Shown here: in pieces, positions 53,576 to 64,000 of the stretch
Position numbering within the stretch: position 1 is the first letter of the stretch
How the letters are laid out: each line of letters begins with the position of its first letter
Source: Solanum dulcamara
Lineage: Eukaryota; Streptophyta; Magnoliopsida; Solanales; Solanaceae
Assembly: GCF_947179165.1 (NCBI RefSeq)
Contig: NC_077248.1
Span: 52,171,732 to 52,235,731, forward strand
DNA: 64,000 bases
Reading direction: 5' to 3'
The notes under the pieces: model-generated
Databases searched by the model: none
What the model saw: the letters and a program-made list of their open reading frames with translations, nothing else
What the model was told of the DNA's origin: nothing
Position numbers and translations under genes: made by a program

Positions 53576-55179
53576 TTCATACCATCCCACCAATACAAAC
53601 ATCTGAGATCGTGATACATCTTGGTTGACCTCGAATGAATAAAATAACGGGCATAATGTGCCTCTCCCAATACTTGTTGTCGTAGCCCTGCAACCTTTGG
53701 TACATAGACTCTGCCTTAATATCGTAGTACCCCACCATCTGTAATTTCAAATAGAGTCTTTCCCTTTTGGAGTGTTTCATCCCTATATTGTGTTAGAACA
53801 GGGTCCTAGTACTGACATTGTTTTACTTCTTCCATGATCGAGGATTCAGTAACTCCTTGAACAAAAACCCCGTCATCACCCGAATCAGCTAAGCGGACTC
53901 CCAGACTAGCGAGCTGGCAAATGGCACGGGTTATCTTTTTCTGTTCTGATTGTACATCGGCCAAACTACCCATTGATTTGTCATTGAGTGCGTCATCCAC
54001 CACATTTGCCTTCCCTGGATGGTATAATATGTCGACGTCATAGTCCTTCAGCAACTCCAGCCACCTTCTTTGGCGTAGGTTTAGCTCTTTCTGTTTAAAA
54101 ATATACTAGAGGCTTTTGTGGTTTGTATAAATATGAACATGTACGCCGTATAAGTAGTGCCTCCATATTTTTAAGGAATGAATCACCGCTGCTAATTCCA
54201 AATCATGCGTTGGGTAGTTCTTTTCGTGCTTCCTAAGCTATCGGGAGACGTAAGCTATAACTCTACCATGCTGCATCAACACACATCCTAACCCAACACT
54301 GGAAGCATCATAATAGACAACGTAGTCATTTGGTCCATCAGGAAAAGTTAGAACAAGAGCTGTAGTCAATTTTTCTTTTAGCAACTGGAAGCTCCGTTCA
54401 TAAGCACTAGTCCATTGGACTTTAGCTGCTTTTTGAGTCAGCCTTGTTAAAGGCGCTGAAATAGAAGCAAACTTTTCCATGAACCTTCTGTAGTACCCTG
54501 CTAACCCCAAGAAGCTACGTACCTCCGTAGGGGTTATAGGTCTTAGCCAAGCCTTTACGGCCTCAATCTTCTGTATATCTATACGAATACCGTCAGTCCC
54601 AATAATATGTCCCAGAAAAGCCACTGAAGTTAACCAAAATTCACATTTAGAGAACTTAGCGTACAATTTCTGTTGTTGGAGTACCCTCAGTACCACCCGT
54701 AAATAATCTGCGTGTTCCTTCTCCGATCGTGAATAGACCAGAATATCATCAATAAATACGATCACGAACAAATGTAGAAATGGTTTGAAAACTCGGTTTA
54801 TTAGATCCATAAATACAGCTGGAGCCTTTGTCAGCCCAAAAGACATCACCTTAAACTCATAATGCCTGTATCGGGTCCTGAATGCGGTCTTTGGAATATT
54901 GGCCTCTCTTACCTGCACCTGATGATAGCATAACCGCAAGTCTATCTTTGAAAAGCATTGATCACCCTGCAACTGGTCAAATAAATCATCAATCATGGAG
55001 AGGGTATATATGTTCTTAATTGTTACCTTGTTCAGTTGCCTGTAGTCAATACACATTTGCAACGATCCATCTTTGTTTTTTACAAATAGTACTAGTGCTC
55101 CCCATGGTGATGTACTGAGTCTAATAAAACCCTTCTCCAGTAAGTCCTTCAGCTGCTCTTTTAACTTCGCGGGTGCCAT
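53576..55179 (-). pseudogene. Element 7 reverse transcriptase and RNase H
   Basis: 313 open codons (55179-54238): [75 protein letters not shown], the catalytic [12 protein letters not shown] near 54750, [37 protein letters not shown], then RNase H start [21 protein letters not shown] stop after VIAYVSR breaks RNase H; it resumes YDVDILYHPGKANVVDDALN (54040) and ends with the integrase N-terminus near 53600. [11 protein letters not shown] has S to L and G to C changes, so the RT is probably weak or dead. Confidence 0.92.
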
Positions 55180-55203
55180 TCTATAAGGGGGGATAGAAAT
55201 AGG

Positions 55204-55797
55204 CTAAGTGTCTGGTGGCATGTCTACGGTGAACTCTATCTCCCGTTCAGGAGGGAGACCTGAGAGTTCATCTGAGAACACATCTGGATACTCATTAACT
55301 ACGGGCACCGACTGAAGAGTTGGCACATCTGCTTCTAGATCGTGCACGCGGACCAAATGATAAATATACCCCTTCCTGATCATTTTCCTTGCCTTAAGGT
55401 ATGAAATAAACTTACCCATCAGTAATGTTTTGTTCCCCAACCATTCGATAATTGGTTCATCAGAGAACTGGAACCGAACCACTTTATTTCTACAATCTAC
55501 ATTGGCATGACATAAAGCTAGCCAATCCATACCCATAATAACATCAAACTCCACCATATCTAACTCTATCAAATTAGCCAAGGTTTGATGATTATACACG
55601 TTTACCAAGAAATTTCTATACACTTGTTTTACCACAATAGAGTCCCCTACTGGTGTAGCCACCTCGAATGATTCTATTAACTCCGGCTTAATTCTGATCT
55701 TATTAGCAACAAAAGGGGATATATATGATAAAGTAGATCCTGGATCCATCAATGCATATACGTCTTGAGAAAAGATTGATAATGTACCTGTGACCAT
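55204..55797 (-). pseudogene. Element 7 protease and protease-RT linker
   Basis: 197 open codons: VYALMDPGSTLSYISPFVAN (active site written DPG, as in element 5), ELIESFEVATPVGDSIVVKQ, LDMVEFDVIMGMDWLALCHA, KFISYLKARKMIRKGYIYHL, VVNEYPDVFSDELSGLPPER. The element 1 pol homology begins at exactly this linker. A stop at 55203 separates it from the RT (PPDT-PISIPPY). Confidence 0.9.
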
Positions 55798-57207
55798 ATT
55801 CGGCGACGTTTCCTGGTCCTTTCTACTGACTAAGGCACATACACGGTTAGAAGGGCCACCAAAACTGGAAATTCCACCACGGCCTCAACTATGGACTGCT
55901 GGTATCTGCATTTCCCGCCCCATCAGGCAAATAGCCACAGAAGAAGAAGAAGAACCCGTAGATGACCCAGTTGGCTGGGCCATACCACCCAGAGTACTTT
56001 TAAGTGGACATTTCCTCGCAATATGGCCTTGACAGCCATAAGAAAAACAAGCACCTATAGTCCAACGACATTCCCCGAAAGGAGGCCTATTATAATAAGG
56101 ATACTGGGGTATCGGTGGTCTTGACTATCGAGAAATCTAGTTCACCTGTATACCTGAAGCTCTAGAGCTTTGGACGGCCCCTGAATATCTGGCATTCTCA
56201 ACTCTTCCAACTAGAAACTATAGAGGTACACTCTGAGCTGGCTGGGAGGGATATCTACCAAACTGCTGGAACCGCCTGCTGTGAAATTCCCCCAAATAAC
56301 CAACTGACCTAGCCCACTTAGGCTGATTTCTATCAAACCCTCTGTTAGGCTGACGCCTTCTATGTCGCTCTTCTACCCCTTGGGCGTATGCCTGTACCCG
56401 AGCAATATCCATGCCTGACTGAGAAGCCATGGCCATATAGCTATCAACCAAATAAAAGTCCAAGCCCATGACGTACCGATGCACCCTATCTACCATATCA
56501 GTTACAACTGTGGGGGCATGTATTGCCAATAAGTCAAACTCGAGACTATAGTCCCGAACACTCCTGTTGTTCAGCTTTAACTATAAAAATTTATCAACCC
56601 TGGCTCGTTTCATTTCTGGAGGCAGAAAGTGACTAAGAAAGGCTTCTGTAAATTCATCCCATTCAGCTGGAGGAGCGCCCTCGCCCCTCAACAATTCCCA
56701 AGACTCATGCCAATTAGCAGCCACATCACACAGCCGATAGGAAGCTAATTCCACAGACCTAGTCTTCAAGGCCCTAATGATTCACAGTGTGCGCTGCATC
56801 TATCGAGTGAACTCTTGTGGGTCCTCTTCAGGTCTCGATACATGAAATTCTGGGGGATTGTAGGCTAGAAAGTCATGGATCCTCAAGCTATCTTGTCTAC
56901 TTGCATCATCTGGGCCCTGCCTCCGAGCTTGTCCTGCCATCAGTCCAGTCAGCAACTGCACTGCATCTCTCATAGCATTATCTTTCACCCCATGCTGTGG
57001 GGCTGGAGGCTCCTGTACCAGAGATTCAGGGTCTGCAGCTACCGCTGCCCTAACCTTCTCTGGAGGTGATGGCATAGTAGAACTCACCGACTGAGGTACA
57101 ACCCTTGGCGTAGATTGGGCGCGAGCCCTAGTAACTCTCGGGGTCTGACTGGTTTCCCCTGCTACTGCATTGCCCTTCTGGGCGATCGTTGCTCTCCTTG
57201 GAGGCAT
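55798..57207 (-). pseudogene. Element 7 gag
   Basis: Start chosen at MPPRRATIAQKGNAVAGETS (ATG at 57207; an upstream in-frame MFTV ATG also exists). Pro/Ala-rich N-terminus, HDFLAYNPPEFHVSRPEEDP, a stop, then SVELASYRLCDVAANWHESW and FTEAFLSHFLPPEMKRARVD (retrotransposon gag core), a stop, RSVRDYSLEFDLLAI, MASQSGMDIARVQAYAQGVE and a knuckle region near 56015 reading CFSYGCQGHIARKC, where CX2CX4HX4C spacing is damaged (the second Cys is Tyr and a new Cys sits two residues on). At least five stops. Confidence 0.87.
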
Positions 57208-57426
57208 TACTGTAAACACAGTGGTAGGTTAATAAAAGGTCATCCTAAGAAGCCGATCCTCTCCTTGGTACTTCACCTAGTGTCTACATAGCTCTATTGC
57301 ACGATCTAAAAAAAGAAAGGCAATGTCCTAAATGCCCTGTAGCCTCCTGTTTATAGATGTGGTGCACAACACACCGATAAATAAGCCTCTACTAGCCACG
57401 GTCTGTGGACACTCTAAGAAGGAACT

Positions 57427-57438
57427 GCTCTGATACCA
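57427..57438 (-). promoter_or_regulatory. Primer-binding site of element 7
   Basis: GCTCTGATACCA on the plus strand, complement of TGGTATCAGAGC, four bases from the 5' LTR. Confidence 0.93.
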
Positions 57439-57442
57439 CTTT

Positions 57443-60065
57443 TGTCACAACCTAACCCCATAGGCCATGACAGGTGCCCGAACTGGACACACATGTGTAC
57501 CACTACCACTTATACATAACCCGTCTTCTGTTTATACTTAAAATGCACTAAAAGGTAAGAAAACATACAAGCTGATAAGGATGTTGTAACGTATAGGGTC
57601 GTTCCATAATACATATATACGCGAGCCGACGAGGCTGCCATGATACAAGGAATGCCCCAAATCATAAGTCATATCAGCACAGCTGTACATACACACATAT
57701 GCAACTCAGATACCACTCATATACAATTCATATACAGCTCATATACAACTCATATACACACATGTACAACTCATATCCATATCCACATACCTCTAAAAGT
57801 AAGAAGAACAGTGACATAAGGCGGGACTAGGCCCGCGTCGTACCCGTGAGCAGAATAAGTATATACAATAAGGTCTAGTACCCAAAATCACGCTCCAGCA
57901 CAATGGAGCACTTCTGGACCACTGAGTGGGACTTCTATGCTGGCGGGCCCTCAAACTGTGTACTTGTACCTGCGGGCATAAACGCAGCCCCCCGAAGAAA
58001 GGGGGTCAGTATGATATATGTACTGAGTATGTAAAACATAACATAGCATAACATAACTGGAAACATATCTGAAACAGAGAAGGATAGGAAAAATAAGTTA
58101 GCATCTGAGAATCAGTATACACGAGTAGAGTAGTGAGAAACTATATGCAGTATAAATCATTATCGAAGACTCAACTGTATAGGAAAAATAAGTTAGCATC
58201 TGAGAATCAGGGTTATAATATGATCATCTTAAATGCCCTCTAAATGCCATTAGGGGCTATATTAATTAGCATCTTAGGGTCCTTTGACACATACTAAAGT
58301 AATTCTAACCGCTTAAGGTCTCCAGAGTACATATTTCCATATAGTCCTTACAACTAGGAGCCCGTATATTCATTGAGTCCTTAGCATCTAAAAGGTTCGA
58401 GGAAAGTATCTTAACTATTATAAAATTTCAACACTTAGAAGTAAATAAGAGACACTTAGGAATGGAATCACTTCAAAGATCGTATCATCGTTTACTTACC
58501 TCTAAGACATGCCAAAAGAAGAGAAGGAATAGGCTTTACATACCTCTTACGGGTCACTCTTTATCCCGGTAACCTCATCGTCCCGTGAAACTAGGTAGAA
58601 TGAAAGAAATATGAGTATAAACATCCTTAGACCTTTGAGCGTCTTACATTACTTACGAGTATTCATAAAACCCATTTTCTCACTCGCCTTCTCGACTAGT
58701 TCTTTAACTAGTTAAGGCATTAACGGAAATCAGACAGCACCTCCCCTATAATGTGCCCTATCCGAATTCCCAATCACATCCCTAATACATACAACCAACC
58801 AATAACATAACCATCAAATCATATATAAATAAAACCTGGCAACATTATACAACATAAACTCCAAACGACTCGCTCAAAATTACGATATCCAAAATAGGGT
58901 TTCTAGTTTCCATTTTGCGAAACCTTTAACCGTACGAAGCGGGGGTCATGTGTATGAAACCAACAGATCTCCCACCTCTTTTAGAACCCATTTAGACCCT
59001 TCAACACACACCACATAACCAGCATCTGCCTCCAAACACACAACACCTCACTTCGACTATAATTTAACTACGACAACTTCAATTTAGATTGTTTCTTTCA
59101 CTGAGCATATCCACAATTTTTTTATACTTACAGCAGTATAAAAGGTACATAATACACTCCAAAACAACCCCATAAATTCCAAATTTAAAGGAGAAACCTT
59201 ACCTTACCCAAAATTGGCCAAAACTAGCCAAAATTGTACCTCAGAAACCTCTTTAGCGTGCTGAAAGTTGCGGACTGTTTGCAGCTCGTTCTTACTGCTC
59301 CGAAATGGATTTTTATGTTATTAAACACCGCTATACCACCATAGGATATCTTAAATAATTAATTTATAGAGTGAAATCAGAACGTACCTATTTGTTTTTT
59401 CCTAGCCGTCGCGATTTTCTCTCTTGTTCTAGGGTTTGTTTTCTGATTTTTGCTGTAGTTTTTAAGACCCAAAACTAAAGTATAGTCATAATATACATAC
59501 ATAAATGTGGTCCCAAGGGGTGACACATGCCATCCCCTAAGGGGGACACGTGTCTTGCCCCTATTGGGCCACCGTGTCTATGCAAACAAGGTGGGGCTGC
59601 CACGTGGCAGTGGGGCCTACCTCCCCCAAGAGGGTGGGTCACCTACTTGACCCCAAGCAAGTGGGTCACTTGCTTGCTTGAGGTGCTGCCACTTTTCACC
59701 CCCTTATTGGCTGCCACATGTCATCTTTTCCCCTTCCTCGTGGGTTCGTAGTCTCATTCTATTTTAAGAGCCTATGTAATCCATGCTACGTAAGCTATAC
59801 GCAAGCTTGGTATGTACTCAAATAGCTTACGTATATAAGGCCTCTAAATTAGTATCTTACTTAGGTAAATCAAGTCCTACGACTCACTACTTGGCCTTCA
59901 ATTCATTTTGAATTCTTGTGACTCTATTTCCAACCTTCTCTACTACGTGGTATCACATTCTCCCTTCCTTAGAATCATTTGATAGTGTTGTAGCTTATCC
60001 GGATCTCATGATAATGTCTCAGGAACTTACGAGACATTCCAAGTTTAAAAGAGTGGGGTGTAACA
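57443..60065 (-). repeat. 5' LTR of element 7
   Basis: TGTCACAACCTAACCCCATAGG to GTGGGGTGTAACA. Compared with the left LTR it lacks some 200 bp near 58083 and instead has a local duplication of AGGAAAAATAAGTTAGCATC-TGAGAATCAG (58084 and 58181). It carries the same U3 G-box motifs near 59519-59555. Confidence 0.9.
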
Positions 60066-60673
60066 CGTAGGTCCTCCTATGACCCATCAAACTCATTCCG
60101 TAAAAATTCATGTCCAAAAATTTGGGATCACTGGAATTGGATCTTCGACCCTACGACCCATTTCCTACAGATCATAGAAGATCTTATGAGACGTAAAACA
60201 TGCTCGTAGAACCATGTACAAGAACATGAGCTACTGGAATTGGTCCTAGTCCTACGACCCAAGTCTACAGGATATAGAAAGGTTTATGAGTCATGAACGA
60301 GTTCTTCCTGCAATCTTCCAAAATGAATTTTCTGAACCTTACTCTATGGGTCATCTTACAGCCCGTAGAACTTTCTACGATCCGTAGGACCCTCTCGTCA
60401 AATGACCTATTACTTAGCCAATTTTCCAAACCTCAAGGCCCTTCCTACAAGCCCCATTGATGGACCTAGAACCTTATGCAGTCCGTAGATATCCCTTATA
60501 GATCACATTTGAGACTTTAAATTTTTTCGAAGTGTTCAAGCTTTCTACGAATGCCTTCCTACCATTCGTAAGTCCTTCAACGGATCATAGATGGGCTCGT
60601 AGAAGCTTGCACCAGATTATTTTTTTCAAAATTTTTCCTCTAATCCCGTCCTTCAAACTTTTGAGGTCTTACA
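60066..60673 (-). mobile_element. Element 8 3' LTR, right (inner) part
   Basis: From CGTAGGTCCTCCTATGACCC after element 7 to GAGGTCTTACA (minus-strand LTR start TGTAAGACCTC). Rich in short repeated, often inverted motifs on the theme CTACGACC, TCCGTAGG and GATCATAG. Contiguous with pol on the minus strand. Confidence 0.75.
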
Positions 60674-60872
60674 ATATCTCCCTCTTGGGAACATTCATCC
60701 TCGAATGAGACTCAAGCTAGAATGAATAGAGTAGGGAAAGAGATCTAGCAACCCAACATGAATGTAATAACACATTAAAATTCATAAACCAAGGAGTAAT
60801 CAACCTCAAGACAAAACATGATTTTAAAACCTATTTTATGAACATGTATGCATACAAAAATATGAGAATAAC

Positions 60873-62130
60873 TTAAACACATGATTTAAAAGAGTTAATA
60901 TAAGGAAACTTAATACCACAAGCTGGAATATGGGAAATTATATGAGGATAATGAGACATCATATCGGCTTCGACCTCCCATGTAGCACCCATAAATAATT
61001 GGTTCCTCCAAAGAACATTCACAGATGCAACTTCTTTATTCCTCAACATTCGAATTGGATGATCTAAAATCTCAACTAGAACCTCTTCATAAGATAGAAT
61101 CTGTTTCACACCAACACTGTCTAATGGCACAATAGAAGTAGGATCACCAACACACTTCTTTAACAAAGAGAATTGAAACACCGGATGCACCGATTGCAAC
61201 TCTGAACACAAATCCAACGCATAAGTTATCTTGCCAAAAAGCCTCAAAATATGATATAGGCCTAAGTAATGGGGTCTAAGCTTCCCTTTCTTACCAAAAT
61301 GCATCACACCTTTCATAAGTGATATTTTCAAGTAAACCCAATCGTCAACCTCAAGTTCAAGATCTCTTCTCCTCAATTGGCATCGGACTTTTGTCAGCTT
61401 TAGGCAGTCTTCAACCTCTCCATAATGAGATGAACCTTCTCTATAGCTTCACAAACCAAATCGGTCCCAATCAATGTGACCTCACCAACCACGAACCATC
61501 CAATTAGAGATATATACCTCCTAGCATACAATGCCTCAAATAGAGCCATTAGGATACTCGAATGATAATTGTTGTTATAGGCAAACTCAATCAATAAAAA
61601 ATGGTCATCCTAATTTCCCTTTAAAGTCGATCACACAAGACCTCAACATATCCTTCAAGGTCTGAATAGTCTTCTCGGCTTGACCATCGGTCTAAGGGTA
61701 AAAGCTTAACTTGAGTCAAGACCCTTCTAAAACAATCTCCAAAACTAAGTACCTTGTCCGAAATGATAGACAATGGAACCTTATGAAGGTTAATCAACTC
61801 CTGAATATAAAGTCTAGCATAATCCTCTGCTAAATGAGAAGTCTTAATAGGAAGAAAATGCATCGACTTAGTCATTCAGTCCACAACAACCCAAATTAAT
61901 CATGTTTCTATGAGTATGAGGCAAATTGTAACAAAGTCCATATTCCAGTCCTCCCACTTTTAAATAAGAATCTCAATGTCTTGAGCTAAATCTTCCAATT
62001 TTGGATGCTCAATATTCACTTGTAGACAATTTTGACACTTAGCCACCAATTCCACAATATCCTTCTTCATGTCATTTCACCAATAAACTTTCCTCAAGTC
62101 ACGCTACATCTTAGTGGATCCTGGGTGAAT
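60873..62130 (-). pseudogene. Element 8 integrase with chromodomain-like tail
   Basis: Minus strand: zinc region near 62090-62000, VDxMTKSMHFLPIKTSHLAE (61880, first D), YIQELINLHKVPLSIISDK (second D), a deleted or frame-broken PQTDG region near 61700, MIEFAYNNNYHSSILMALFE (61594), IEKVHLIMERL, then 167 open codons from 61376: VDDWVYLKISLMKGVMHFGK, FGKITYALDLCSELQSVHPV, FSLLKKCVGDPTS, VEILDHPIRMLRNKEVASVN and ATWEVEADMMSHYPH. Diverged from elements 5 and 7, hence another family. Confidence 0.83.
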
Positions 62131-62550
62131 AGAATATGGAAAATTATGAGCTTCAAAAAATATCATTTCCCTTAAGCAATCAACATTGGAAACACATAAT
62201 TGCCCTTAATATCGAAATACACCATCTCCCCCTTAGGGGAAAGCCTCAACGGCTCTTTCGAAAACCGTCTTCTTCAACTCTATCAAAGTCGGAACATTAT
62301 CTTGCTTTGCCTTCAAATATGATACAACGGACGATTCTAAACCATTTTAAACAACCACATCACCATCTTAGAAATCAACCAAGTGGACACCCAAACGAGC
62401 TAGTCTATGCACATCACGGACTAACTCCTTTTTTTATCCTCAAAGTGGGAAATACTATTCATTTACAACCCACTAAGAGCATCATCAACCATATTTGACT
62501 TCCTCGGATGATAAAGAACACTCATGTCATAATTCTTCAACTACTAAAGT
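62131..62550 (-). pseudogene. Element 8 RNase H C-terminal end, cut by element 9
   Basis: Minus strand just left of 62550: LKNYDMSVLYHPRKSNMVDD and ALSGL, the gypsy RNase H tail, then a spacer toward the integrase with VHRLARLGVHLVDF. The sequence upstream (rest of RNase H, RT, protease, gag) is displaced beyond the window by the LTR at 62551. Confidence 0.75.
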
Positions 62551-63890
62551 TGTCACGACCCAATTTCTCAGGTAATGATGGCACCTACTATCAACTCACC
62601 AATAGGTAAGCATAACCTCATAGTTCAGAACCATAGGCAAAGAACCATCAAAAGCGAAAGGAAAGAATTAAATAATAATAATAATAATAATAATAATCAA
62701 ATAAGAATAATACCAGTACGACAAAATAACCCCCAAGACTTGGTATCAGTCAGTAGCTGAGCTACTAAATTAAATAAGGAAGTACAAGGTTTATACAGAT
62801 AGAATAGTAATAATAGTGATACAGATTGTCTCCAAATACAAATAAAGACTAGTCCAAGTCCCCAAAATATAAGGAGATAGGAAAGTCTGAATGCCAAAAG
62901 CTCACCCAAGTCTCCAAAATCCAAGAGCTGCTCTACACGATATCCAAATCAATAGTGAAAAACCGTACTATGATATGCAGGGTGCAAAATTATAGTATGA
63001 GTACCAATAAGTGAAACTCAGTAGACATCGACCGACTGAGCTTCATAGATAAAGAAAGTATAAAGAACATGTAATAGAGGAGTATATATCTATATATCTA
63101 TATATATATCACAAGTAACAAACAAGAATAGTACGAAAGCCTACAATAAGAAGCATTAGATATAAGAAATAGAGAGATAGGAACAAGCAAGGAAACTAAG
63201 GACTTACCAGGTGGCACCAACCCAAGACCTAAACATGACGACACACTACGAAAGGGGGAACCACTAAGTGACAACCTACTAACCAAAGTACACATAGATA
63301 TCACATAAAGACATAAAGGACTGTATCAACTAAATTCCTGCATAAAAGTTAGATAAATAAGAACAAGGGCAGTAACTACCTTCAAGCAAGACACCATCCT
63401 TTATACCACCACAAGTTCGTAAATAGTAAGACAATACCTTTTGAGCCCTTATGCACCCAGGAAGTTCACTCACAAATAGGTAAACCCAAAACGGCATCCT
63501 ATACTACTAACTGGTACAAACAACTATGGTGGTGATAGGAAATGCATATATGAATGAAATTCCTACAAAAAAACTAGAAATACCATCCATTTTAAGTGCC
63601 TCATACTAAGATATATACACCTACTTCCAGTTCCGTCCAGGAAGTAGGACCCATGCACCTCTCTAGGGTCGCCATAAGGGGCTTAGGGATGCCCTTATAC
63701 ACCTACCTAGCCCTGATCTAGGTCTTATATTAAAATAGATATCAATATGTATGTCTAATCATCAAAATCCTCTCTATCACGGTGACCAAAGATAAAAGTT
63801 AAATCAGTATAGAAAGGGTTATAGATCTCTACGACTGGGCCAGTATCATAAAAATGATAAGGGAACTTGTTGATAGGTGGAACATTTGTT
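62551..63890 (-). mobile_element. Element 9: LTR of the LTR A family
   Basis: Starts TGTCACGACCCAATTTCTCAGG with no primer site to its left, so this is an outer 3' LTR end or a solo LTR. Matches LTR A (1-312 and 10869-11024) in reverse. The preceding AAAGT (62546-62550) is the expected target duplication, its partner not visible. The right boundary is uncertain, somewhere before the copia-like sequence at about 63890. Confidence 0.72.
62668..62697. repeat. (AAT)n microsatellite in element 9 LTR
   Basis: About ten AAT units followed by a short imperfect stretch. Confidence 0.9.
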
Positions 63891-63927
63891 AGCTTACATA
63901 GTTTTTCATCATCAAAAATGGGGAAAA

Positions 63928-64000
63928 TGTTATTTAGTTTTGATGATCAAAAAACTATAGGACCTGATGCACAGACCTGGTCGACCTGGTCCTATGATCA
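63928..64000 (+). mobile_element. Probable copia LTR start, runs off window
   Basis: TTTTTCATCATCAAAAATGGGGAAAA resembles the 3' internal end and polypurine tract of a Solanaceae copia, followed by TGTTATTTAGTTTTGATGATCA, a typical copia LTR opening. The two ATCATCAAAA/TTTTGATGAT segments form an imperfect inverted repeat (63900-63918 with 63936-63956). Only 73 bp are visible. Confidence 0.4.

Larger units (their letters stand above)
49437..60065 (-). mobile_element. Element 7: minus-strand Ty3/gypsy chromovirus, left terminus nibbled
   Basis: LTRs 49437-52254 and 57443-60065, primer site 57427-57438, polypurine tract 52255-52270, and gag-protease-RT-RNase H-integrase with a chromodomain-like tail. 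It splits element 8's 3' LTR. The left LTR lacks its first 20 bp (TGTCACAACCTAACCCCATA in the right LTR), so the target duplication cannot be read. It is related to element 1 through its polypurine tract, U3 G-box motifs and pol. Several stops. Confidence 0.9.

Noticed and set aside
1..64000. Endogenous pararetrovirus or other integrated plant virus
   Set aside because: Every RT found is followed by RNase H and integrase (gypsy) or preceded by integrase (copia), with LTRs and primer sites. No movement or coat protein-like frame was seen.
1..64000. Novel defence, metabolic or operon-like system
   Set aside because: All coding segments with recognisable domains belong to known retrotransposon or hAT families; unassigned pieces are short and broken.

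Overview
This window is plant nuclear DNA. It is almost certainly from the nightshade family (Solanaceae), and it is a stack of nested transposable elements with no intact host gene. The evidence for a plant is Ty3/gypsy chromovirus and Ty1/copia polyproteins, with primer-binding sites for plant initiator Met-tRNA (TGGTATCAGAGC) beside nearly every internal LTR edge. The evidence for Solanaceae is a tobacco-type TS SINE and LTR families with 2-3.4 kb LTRs that I recognise from that family. I cannot name a species.

Left block (1-20583), four layers. The oldest visible layer is a minus-strand gypsy 5' LTR (element 3, 18110-20583). Element 2 (minus gypsy, up to 18080, no gag, reverse transcriptase active site damaged) sits just inside its primer site, and element 2's right LTR later took a SINE with an 18-bp target duplication. 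A plus-strand LTR (A) interrupts element 2's left LTR. Element 1 (plus gypsy, 313-10868, target duplication TCTTC) is inserted in LTR A. Element 1's LTRs carry a 24-bp G-box-like tandem array directly upstream of a TATA box, with about six copies in one LTR and three in the other.

Middle (20584-41021). A stretch with few large elements holds a miniature terminal-repeat retrotransposon (TRIM, 21520-21749), a 1.2-kb non-autonomous copia element with two 168-bp LTRs and an internal 48-bp tandem repeat (23562-24783), and exon-like pieces of a decayed gene I cannot identify. A decayed plus-strand copia (element 4, about 25950-40384) follows. It is interrupted by a probable solo LTR (28588-29626) and by a complete minus-strand chromovirus (element 5, 29807-39056, target duplication CATAG, two LTRs of about 2.07 kb).

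Right block (41022-64000). A hAT-superfamily transposase pseudogene (TTF zinc finger/DUF4371 type) is split by a nearly intact minus-strand copia (element 6, 41552-46466, target duplication GTGTT). Next is the 3' LTR of minus gypsy element 8 (47754-49436 and 60066-60673), split by minus gypsy element 7 (49437-60065). Element 8's pol continues to 62550, where an LTR of the same family as LTR A (element 9) cuts its RNase H. A probable copia LTR starts at 63928 and runs off the window.

The elements do not form a pathway. What the window records is an order of insertion, backed by exact target-site duplications in four cases, together with LTR promoter architecture. I saw no CRISPR array, operon, rRNA or tRNA gene, and no evidence of a new defence or metabolic system. 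All coding regions carry stops or frameshifts. Element 6, then element 5, are closest to intact.
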